This document shows, piece by piece, positions 58,891 to 64,000 of a stretch of DNA of 64,000 nucleotides (position 1 is the first letter of the stretch; each line of letters opens with the position of its first letter). The notes below the pieces were generated by a model. That model was given only the letters and a program-made list of their open reading frames with translations. It did not search any database and was not told where the DNA came from. The position numbers were made by a program, and so were the translations under genes. This DNA comes from Chlamydia avium 10DC88 (GTDB lineage Bacteria; Chlamydiota; Chlamydiia; Chlamydiales; Chlamydiaceae): the NCBI RefSeq assembly GCF_000583875.1, contig NZ_CP006571.1:956286-1020285 (forward strand). The letters are read 5' to 3'.

Positions 58891-60364
58891 GTATATTTTA
58901 AAACGTTTACTACTGATCCCTTTAACGCTGTTTTCCATTGTTGCTATTAATTTTGTCATATTAAATGCAGCTCCTGGAGATGTTATAGAAGAGTTATCAA
59001 CAGATTCTCATGGAGAAGCAGGAAAATCAGATAAAATTCGTTCTTATAAAGGCCCTGATCGTTATTTACAGTTTCGTGAGCACTATGGGCTAACTTTACC
59101 GATCTTTTTCAATACACGACAGACAATTTCACATGCAAAAGTGAAATCAGGGATTCAAGAGATTATTGAGAGTGCCCAACGCAATGCGAAAGGAAAATCT
59201 TTGTCTGCGTTGAAAATTTATTGGGGTGATCGTGCGAAGTTTATTTTGCCGATACTTTTATTTGAAGCTAGTGATTCTACGCAGAGCACTGCTTACCGTC
59301 ATATAGCTGCAGATTTATTTATTCGAGGAGGAATCCGCCAGGGGATTGTTGGCCCGAATTTATCCTCAGATCAATATGCATACAATGACAAAGTGTCTAA
59401 GAGTAATGCGTTTTTAGTAAAGTTGCTTTCTGAAGAAGATATTGATGTAAAAGTAAAAGCACTGAAGAAATGGTTCCAAGAAGAGGGAGGAATGGATGCT
59501 TTCCCTTATGCTCAGAGAATCTCATGGAAGACATTTTTTCTAGAAACACGATTTGCTCGTTATATGTCCCGCATTCTTTGTTTAGATTTTGGGACTTTAC
59601 GTAATGATCCTCATAAAACAGTAATTTCTGAGGTAGTCAAACGTTTGCCTGCTTCTATAGTTCTATCGGTATTGCCATTAATCGTTGTCTTTGTTTTATG
59701 CCAAGTATTCGGCATGATTATGGCTTTAAATAGAAATCGTTGGTTGGATCATGTTTTGAATTTTATTTTTCTTATTCTTTTTTCTATTCCTGTATTTGTT
59801 GCTGTCCCCTGGATTATCGATCATTTTGTTATTAACAAGACTATACCGTTTACATCGATTCCAATGCCCTATAGTGGTTTGTGTTCTCCGTCTGAGATTT
59901 TTGACCAACTCAGTTCTTCAGGGAAACTGTTAGATATTATTACCCATTGTATACTTCCTTTTTGTGCTGTTAGTTATGGAGCATTTGCTGCTCAATCAAG
60001 GTTAAGTAGATCTATATTTTTAGAAATCCTTGGAGAAGATTATATTTGTGCAGCGCGTGCACGGGGAGTCTCCCGTTCAAATATTCTTGTGAAGCATGTA
60101 GGGAAAAATGCTGCTTCTTCATTAGTAACTTCATTAACTTCTTCGTTAGGGGCTATATTAGGAGGGGCTTTAGTTGTTGAAACTTTGTTTGATATTGATG
60201 GGTTCGGAAGGTTTTTTTATCAGGCAATTTTAAATCGTGATCATAATGTTGTATTATTTTCTGTTCTCGTGGGTTCGACATTATCTTTAGTGGGATATCT
60301 CATTGGGGATATTTGTTGTGTATTATTAGACCCTAGGGTGCACTTGGGGAGTAGGAGGACTTAA
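58883..60364 (+). CDS. oppB: Oligopeptide ABC permease OppB
   Basis: Membrane subunit of the peptide importer, 493 residues. After the first helix (residues about 8-30) comes an unusually long extracytoplasmic insertion of about 220 residues before the remaining helices. The permease signature EAA loop is LGEDYICAARARGVSRSNILVKHVGKN (about residues 385-410) and docks the ATPase. The ATG at 58883 follows GGTGGAAGAAG. It overlaps oppA and is six bases before oppC. The ATPase subunits OppD and OppF are not in this window, so they must be encoded elsewhere. Confidence 0.9.
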   Translation: MLKYILKRLLLIPLTLFSIVAINFVILNAAPGDVIEELSTDSHGEAGKSDKIRSYKGPDRYLQFREHYGLTLPIFFNTRQTISHAKVKSGIQEIIESAQRNAKGKSLSALKIYWGDRAKFILPILLFEASDSTQSTAYRHIAADLFIRGGIRQGIVGPNLSSDQYAYNDKVSKSNAFLVKLLSEEDIDVKVKALKKWFQEEGGMDAFPYAQRISWKTFFLETRFARYMSRILCLDFGTLRNDPHKTVISEVVKRLPASIVLSVLPLIVVFVLCQVFGMIMALNRNRWLDHVLNFIFLILFSIPVFVAVPWIIDHFVINKTIPFTSIPMPYSGLCSPSEIFDQLSSSGKLLDIITHCILPFCAVSYGAFAAQSRLSRSIFLEILGEDYICAARARGVSRSNILVKHVGKNAASSLVTSLTSSLGAILGGALVVETLFDIDGFGRFFYQAILNRDHNVVLFSVLVGSTLSLVGYLIGDICCVLLDPRVHLGSRRT

Positions 60365-60370
60365 GAGCTT

Positions 60371-62104
60371 ATGCAGACATCTCATTCTTTTTATCTTAGG
60401 TTTGTACAAGCTTATCATAAGAATTTTTTAGCTTCTCTTGCGTGGAAATTTGTCGTCATTTTATCCATTATTGGGGTCTATGCCCCTATATTTGCAAGCA
60501 GTAAGCCATTACTAGTTAAATGGCATGGGACTTTTTTTTCTCCATTATTTCGGTATTTATGGTTCCCCGGATTTTTCACTAAACCTATAGATTTGTTTTT
60601 CAATGTATTGATGGTGACTTTGCCCTTTTTTTTTATAGGGTGTAAGTGCTTTAAAGGTTGCTTGCGTAAGGTTATTCTTTGTGTCTTGTTATGCGTGCAA
60701 GTCGTAGGGTTTATTTTTGTTTATGCTGGATATGTTCCTGATCCTGCAGGAGATGAAATCCTAAAGAAACTCCGTGCGGAAAAAATTCTTTCTCAAATGA
60801 CAAATACGCATCCAGAATCTTTAATGCTTCTCCCTCAGGATAAGCGTACTTGGGAATTGGAAAAGCATTATATGAGTACGTATGAACAATTAGGTATCTT
60901 AATTAAGGCAAAATGTCGTCAGTTGCAACATGAAAAATTACAGAAGTATTGTGTGGCATATGAGGGGTACAAAGGATCCCAGATGCCAACCCTGCACTAT
61001 TTACAAGAGAAAAATGAAAAAATTTGTTTAGAGAGACTCAGACAAAGGTTACAAAAATTACAGGGCCCTTATGAAGTTGCACTGCGGGATTGGCATAAGA
61101 CGATTGATGATTACCGCCCGTTTCTTATGGCTTTAGTTCGTATTGAGCATGATTTAAATCTAGCTTTATATAATCACAGCCATTACGACCGCTTGCATCT
61201 CGCTCGTGCTTCTGTGGAAGCAGAATCAGAGCCTATTCGTTCACAACTTGTCCGTATTAGTCGGGTATTAGAAGAGTATAACAAGGTTCATGGCGCTATT
61301 AATTTTATTCAAGACAAACGTGCATGGATTAATGAGGAATCTAAAGAGCTACGTATTATTATTCGTCCTCTATTGAGCTTGTTTCATTGGGAAGATGATG
61401 CAGGTGGCTCCAGAGATATGAATAAGTATGTACGGTGGTGGGAACTCACTCGTATTAATCGCAAAGATCTTCTGGCTTCTTTAATTTTTGGTATTCGTAT
61501 TGCACTAGTTGTAGGAGGAATTTCTGTGGCTATTGCTTTACTGATAGGGACAATTATTGGTTTGATTTCAGGATACTTTGGGGGTACTACGGATATCATT
61601 CTTTCTAGATTTACAGAGATTTGGGAAACTATGCCCATGCTGTTTATTTTAATGCTAGTTGTTTCAATTACTCAGATAAAATCTTTAATTTTAGATACAG
61701 TATTGCTGGGGTGTTTTGGTTGGACAGGATTTAGCCGCTATATTAGGATCGAGACTTTAAGGCAACGGAATATGCCTTACGTTATGGCTGCTACGAATAT
61801 GTGTTTTAGCCACTATCATATTATGGTACATCAAATTCTTCCCAATGCTATTGTCCCGACGATTGCTTTATTGCCATTTTCTGTAATGGCCATGATTAGT
61901 TGTGAAGCAGGTTTAACTTTTTTAGGTTTGGGAGAAGAAAGTTCAGCGTCTTGGGGAAGTATTATGAGAGAAGGAGTCACTGCTTTTCCTTCAGAAAGCG
62001 CGATTCTTTGGCCGCCTGCTATTTTACTTACAACATTACTTATGGCCATAGCTTTAATAGGCGATGGTGTTCGTGATGCCTTAGATCCTAGGCTCCAGAA
62101 TTAG
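60371..62104 (+). CDS. oppC: Oligopeptide ABC permease OppC
   Basis: Second permease subunit, 577 residues, also longer than the usual 300. Hydrophobic helices at the start (about residues 20-40, 70-90 and 95-120) are followed by a charged, helical insertion of about 230 residues with coiled-coil character (KNEKICLERLRQRLQKLQGP and similar). The typical permease part then starts at about residue 365. The EAA loop is RQRNMPYVMAATNMCFSHYHIMVHQ (about 455-480). Its last four bases overlap the ogt stop on the other strand. It belongs to the oppABC unit. Confidence 0.9.
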   Translation: MQTSHSFYLRFVQAYHKNFLASLAWKFVVILSIIGVYAPIFASSKPLLVKWHGTFFSPLFRYLWFPGFFTKPIDLFFNVLMVTLPFFFIGCKCFKGCLRKVILCVLLCVQVVGFIFVYAGYVPDPAGDEILKKLRAEKILSQMTNTHPESLMLLPQDKRTWELEKHYMSTYEQLGILIKAKCRQLQHEKLQKYCVAYEGYKGSQMPTLHYLQEKNEKICLERLRQRLQKLQGPYEVALRDWHKTIDDYRPFLMALVRIEHDLNLALYNHSHYDRLHLARASVEAESEPIRSQLVRISRVLEEYNKVHGAINFIQDKRAWINEESKELRIIIRPLLSLFHWEDDAGGSRDMNKYVRWWELTRINRKDLLASLIFGIRIALVVGGISVAIALLIGTIIGLISGYFGGTTDIILSRFTEIWETMPMLFILMLVVSITQIKSLILDTVLLGCFGWTGFSRYIRIETLRQRNMPYVMAATNMCFSHYHIMVHQILPNAIVPTIALLPFSVMAMISCEAGLTFLGLGEESSASWGSIMREGVTAFPSESAILWPPAILLTTLLMAIALIGDGVRDALDPRLQN

Positions 62105-62628
62105 CGTAAAGATCCTTCAAACCGAAGAAGAATATTTTGGATTTGTTCTCCTGCACAATAATGACGTTCCCCGTTGCTGCTAAGAATTCGATGACAAGGG
62201 AAAAATAACAGAAAGGGATTATGCTTACACGCCATGCCTACAGTACGTGGATGAGTGTGTGTTTCTTTGGCAATATCTTGATAGGTGCACGTTTCCCCGA
62301 AAGGGACATCAGCTATGCAATTTAAAATGCGTTGTTGTTTTTCAGACAGTATAGAAGTATTGATATAAGAAGAGATAGGAAGGGTTGTTTTTTGAGCATA
62401 TTTTGTGCATAATAGGAGGATTTCTTGCATAGCTTTGTGTGAACCCGCACTAAGAAATAAACAGGAGAATACAGGAGCCACGGAAAGGCGGGTTTTAACC
62501 ACTGAGTTATTTTGAAAATGAACGATTACCTGTATAGGTGGGTATTTCCCTACCTGCAATCCTTGAGAACAGGCTTGCGATAGAGAAAGTTTAGACTCTT
62601 CGGGGATAAGAAGAAAGTCTTTATGCAT
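62101..62628 (-). CDS. ogt: Methylated-DNA-[protein]-cysteine S-methyltransferase
   Basis: Direct repair of O6-alkylguanine by transfer to its own cysteine, 175 residues. The C-terminal active-site segment reads FPCHRILSSNG (Pro-Cys-His-Arg, catalytic cysteine), preceded by the DNA-binding helix VPFGETCTYQDIAKETHTHPRTVGMACKHNP, where the arginine finger sits. The N-terminal half is variable, as in other Ogt/Ada-C proteins. It converges with oppC (overlap of four bases) and is in line with the YwqK-like gene 14 bases upstream on the minus strand, likely co-transcribed with it and pheT. Confidence 0.93.
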   Translation of the reverse strand: MHKDFLLIPEESKLSLSQACSQGLQVGKYPPIQVIVHFQNNSVVKTRLSVAPVFSCLFLSAGSHKAMQEILLLCTKYAQKTTLPISSYINTSILSEKQQRILNCIADVPFGETCTYQDIAKETHTHPRTVGMACKHNPFLLFFPCHRILSSNGERHYCAGEQIQNILLRFEGSLR

Positions 62629-62642
62629 ACAGGAAACTCAAT

Positions 62643-63613
62643 TTATCCCGCGTTATTGAGTCTTTCGAATTTTGATTTCGAAACTAGGCGACCACGATGG
62701 TACCATTCACATTTGTAGACACCTGCAGCATAAATTTTTCGCATTCCATGTAGGCAATTATTTTTCCAGGAAACCTCTTCAGCTATGATTTCATTTTCAT
62801 TATAGCGGAGCTCGAATCCTTCTTTAATACCTTTAATAAAGGGGATTTCTGCTACTTTACAGCCATTTTTAAATACTGTTGTTGTCCCATCTTGATAGCC
62901 ATATCGCCATTCTTCGATAGTGTTTGGGATCCCTCCAGGGAGATAGGTAAGGCGAAGTCCATGGGGTTGACCGTTGGTATAATGTGTGATGGTTTCAGGA
63001 TCTCGTGTTGGATAGAAAGTAGTTTTTTTTACCATAACACCATCGGTAAACGTCTCTTCAGAAAGGAGGACATTATTTACAGAAAATGTAGAGCGAATGC
63101 CTTCTCCATTGTGAATAGAAGAAGAATATTTCCCATTGAACGAGGAATAATTTCCTTCAATTACACGACCATTATGTGTTGTTTCTTTGAAATAAGGCTC
63201 AGCAATAGTATCGTTATTGTTATTATCAGGCCACCGTGTGATGCTGAGTGCTCCATCTTCTTGGAAAATTTCTTCTTGAGATGGTAGGCCGTTGGAAAAG
63301 AAAGTCTTACAAGAAATTAACTGCCCTTGATCATAAGTTTTGATTACAGCAAGAGTTGTGGAGTGTGGAAAGGTTTGTGTTACCTTCCCATGGAGGAGAC
63401 CATGAGTATAGGTTTCATAGAGTATCGATCCGTCTTTTAGTATTTTGGTAATTGTTCCATCACAACCACGTTTTACCCAATCTTTCCCCGAGACAATGAT
63501 TCCATAGTTATTCCGGAATGTTTCCTTCATGACGGAGGCATCTTGCTTTAGAATAGATCCATAAATAAAACACGGGAAAGTAAGCGCGTAAATGAAAAAA
63601 GCAGCTGTTTCAT
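62643..63613 (-). CDS. YwqK-like repeat protein, exported, frameshifted in the signal peptide
   Basis: Protein matching C. trachomatis CT476 by position; about 323 residues if corrected. The body shows MORN/YwqK-type repeats of about 20 residues (NGxxxGxxxxYxxxG): HGLLHGKVTQTFPHSTTL, YTNGQPHGLRLTYLPGG, WKNNCLHGMRKIYAAG. From the ATG at 63530 the frame has no signal. The ATG at 63613, which overlaps the pheT stop (ATGA), runs MKQLL and then leaves the frame at a run of six T (coding strand, 63595-63600). One added T gives MKQLLFFIYALTFPCFIYGS, a good signal sequence in frame with the body. So a single missing T is likely. Function unknown; the family is often annotated as antitoxin without solid basis. 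Confidence 0.75.
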
Positions 63614-64000
63614 GACTCGATAGTTCCTATTGTGTCGTTTAATTCCTGCTGAAGCCTAGCAAGTAAACGCTCATGTTCTTCTTCAATCTCCTGATTAGAT
63701 AATGTGCGTTCTTTGTTTTGAAATACAAGGCGTAAGGAGACGTTCTTGTTTAGTAAAGAGCCCCTATTTTGATATATACTGATAATGGAAACACTTTCAA
63801 GCCATTTAGATGGGAAACTTAAAAGTTTCCTGCGTAGGTAATCCGCTGGTAAGGATTCAGGGACAGTGAGCGTTGTATCTCTGAACGATGAAGGATAAAT
63901 AGGATAGGGCTGATAGACTTTTTGTGATTTCTTTTGTGTTAATAATAGGATATCTACAGAAATCTCAGCAAAAAATACAGGATCCTTAATTCGTGTTTTT
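63610..64000 (-). CDS. pheT: Phenylalanyl-tRNA synthetase beta subunit, C-terminal part
   Basis: The last 129 codons of PheT, entering from the right window edge. The C-terminal FDX-ACB (ferredoxin-fold anticodon-binding) domain is visible: DPVFFAEISVDILLL, YPIYPSSFRDTTLTVPESLPADYLRRKLL, and ESVSIISIYQNRGSLLNKNVSLRLVFQNKERTLS. It ends QQELNDTIGTIES with TGA at 63610-63612. The stop overlaps the ATG of the YwqK-like gene (ATGA), showing translational coupling. The rest of the protein and pheS lie outside the window. Confidence 0.93.
   Translation of the reverse strand, partial: KTRIKDPVFFAEISVDILLLTQKKSQKVYQPYPIYPSSFRDTTLTVPESLPADYLRRKLLSFPSKWLESVSIISIYQNRGSLLNKNVSLRLVFQNKERTLSNQEIEEEHERLLARLQQELNDTIGTIES

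Overview
The window is about 64 kb of a Chlamydia chromosome (Chlamydiaceae). The evidence is an AT-rich core gene set in an order characteristic of that family: uhpC, hisS-aspS, mip, lnt-lpxC-fabZ-lpxA, a Cap1-like gene, a ribosomal operon that starts at rplC, gapA, ruvCA, the nucleotide transporter npt2, glgC, hemH, and an opp transporter next to pheT. Gene order and protein character fit the genus well. I cannot assign a species from sequence reading alone. There is no phage, insertion sequence, CRISPR array or recognisable defence system. This is mostly conserved core genome.

Layout. 1-4151 (minus strand): dnaE, running off the left edge, and the sugar-phosphate transporter uhpC. 4.3-8.9 kb (plus): a small exported protein, hisS, aspS, mip and trmL. 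8.9-9.4 kb (minus): trxA and tRNA-Leu(CAG). 9.8-17.5 kb (plus): a DUF2709 protein, tsaE, dnaQ, a thioesterase, the lipoprotein and lipid A genes lnt-lpxC-fabZ-lpxA, then a Cap1-like protein ending in a terminator. 17.7-31.1 kb (plus): 21 ribosomal protein genes with secY and rpoA, then gapA. 31.1-34.9 kb (plus): two Chlamydia-type proteins of unknown function, tRNA-Leu(TAA), ruvC, ruvA and ndk. 34.9-39.3 kb (minus): lplA, mnmG, a 29-residue bTHX-like ribosomal protein, and dnaB. 39.5-48.2 kb (plus): tRNA-Ser(GCT), pgsA, npt2, sohB, polA, coaE and rho. 48.5-55.6 kb: a small unknown protein (minus), an orotate phosphoribosyltransferase, glgC, a phosphoesterase, rsmD, a solute-binding lipoprotein, hemH (minus) and two membrane proteins. 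56-64 kb: a 50-residue exported peptide gene, oppA-oppB-oppC, then ogt, a YwqK-like repeat protein and the 3' end of pheT on the minus strand.

The genes reflect an obligate intracellular parasite. Host glucose-6-phosphate (uhpC), nucleotides (npt2), peptides (opp) and lipoate (lplA) are imported. Replication, recombination, translation, lipid A synthesis and glycogen synthesis are kept.

Three observations stand out. First, four otherwise intact genes (dnaE, lnt, lpxA and the YwqK-like gene before pheT) each carry one frameshift at or next to a homopolymer run. This points to homopolymer sequencing errors, or less likely to slippage or phase variation. Second, a decayed tandem duplicate of the 5' part of sohB lies between npt2 and sohB. 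Third, fmt, which I recall lying between lpxA and the Cap1 gene in C. trachomatis, is absent; only possible fragments remain. Smaller points are a roughly 16-residue insertion in ribosomal protein L2, a hairpin with a UUCG loop upstream of the ribosomal operon, and the unannotatable small exported peptide.
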